From Phaeoceros laevis (taxonomy: Eukaryota; Anthocerotophyta; Anthocerotopsida; Notothyladales): 27,089 bases of DNA. Below, piece by piece: positions 26,692-27,089 of the stretch. Location of the stretch: the NCBI GenBank assembly GCA_049999765.1, contig JBNGIQ010006030.1, positions 1 through 27,089 on the forward strand, in the 5' to 3' direction. A model generated the notes under the pieces. It had not been told where the DNA came from and ran no database searches. It was given only the letters and a program-made list of their open reading frames with translations. Position numbers and translations under genes: made by a program. How positions within the stretch are numbered: the first letter of the stretch is position 1; the number at the start of each line of letters is the position of its first letter.

Positions 26692-27089
26692 ATGGCGCAT
26701 GTCCTCGACCTAGCGTTGCGCACCATCAATGGGATGCAACATCAGCGGTTTTGGATGCCAGCAGTTGAGAGGCAAGCCCACACCCTGGAGCTGGAGGGGA
26801 GGTTAAATGTGCCTCCGAGGCAATGGATTTACACAAGCCGCACATTTGTGCCGTGCTGTGGCTTATTAACAGCCAAGCTATGCATACCGGATAATATCAG
26901 TGCAGGAGAACGACAAGAGCTGTTGTGGAGGCAGTATTTCTTGGAGCCCACATTGTGGTGGGACTGCAGGACGAACAAGAAGAGCGCACGATCTCCCGAC
27001 TTCAGGCACAAGGAGTCCAAGGAGCCCCTGTGGCTGAACAACTTCTACAAGCCTGACTGGGTGGATGCGGAGCTGGCTGCATTGGACAA
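26692..27089 (+). CDS. Second PDF-motif gene, 5' part (runs off the window)
   Basis: The ATG at 26692 (AACAATGGC, good plant context) opens a frame that continues to the last base: 132 codons seen. The N-terminus (MAHVLDLALRTINGMQHQRF, then WMPAVERQ) could be an organelle presequence. Residues about 72-131 are a PDF motif: RQELLWRQYFLEPTLWWDCR, NKKSARSPDFRHK, EPLWLNNFYKPDWVDAELAA. It is nearly identical to the PDF motif of the PPR-DYW gene at 14976-17573. The two genes point away from each other, so they are an inverted duplicate pair. Whether a PPR tract and DYW domain follow cannot be seen; the alternative is a plain OSB-type protein. Confidence 0.85.
   Translation, partial: MAHVLDLALRTINGMQHQRFWMPAVERQAHTLELEGRLNVPPRQWIYTSRTFVPCCGLLTAKLCIPDNISAGERQELLWRQYFLEPTLWWDCRTNKKSARSPDFRHKESKEPLWLNNFYKPDWVDAELAALD

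Overview
The window reads as nuclear DNA of a land plant. It carries plant-organelle PPR genes, a spliced plant 2-oxoglutarate oxygenase with GT-AG introns, signal-peptide genes, AT-rich intergenic DNA full of decayed repeats, and two runs of N. The intact PPR gene ends in a DYW-type domain with a KPAVA motif in the PG box and a terminal GRD. As I recall, that resembles the DYW:KP class, known from hornworts, lycophytes and ferns and linked to U-to-C RNA editing. A seedless plant, most likely a fern or lycophyte, is therefore my best guess; the species cannot be read from the sequence.

Layout. Positions 1-5700 are gene-poor: a small membrane-protein-like ORF, foldback and tandem repeats, a dispersed repeat, two assembly gaps and a possible tRNA-derived (SINE-like) element. 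Positions 5701-10217 hold three intronless paralogues (two on -, one on +) encoding secreted proteins of about 232-235 residues. They share a conserved Cys pair, a W.QRVR core, an F/MD.M..R.I motif, a VDVPG motif and a VTGG C-terminal tail. They resemble a beta-sandwich domain I know from bacterial proteins, so ancient transfer from bacteria is possible.

Positions 11927-13978 hold a three-exon 2-oxoglutarate/Fe(II) dioxygenase. Its complete catalytic domain is followed by about 180 extra residues made of seven near-identical repeats, unusual for this enzyme family. A 19-bp minisatellite follows it.

Positions 14976-17573 (-) encode a PPR-DYW editing-factor-like protein that begins with a PDF motif of the kind found in plant organellar single-stranded-DNA-binding (OSB) proteins. 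A second gene with the same PDF start (+) runs off the right edge. Between them lie a frameshifted PPR pseudogene (22498-24344) and two short PPR fragments, so this is a PPR family cluster. The same stretch also holds a DUF26/Gnk2-like secreted protein, an unidentified pseudogene with two stops, and a short secreted protein with 24-residue repeats that looks like a multi-copy peptide precursor.

The genes do not form one obvious pathway. The window contains three local gene families or repeat-bearing proteins: a secreted trio, an oxygenase with a repeat tail, and a PDF-PPR editing-factor cluster.
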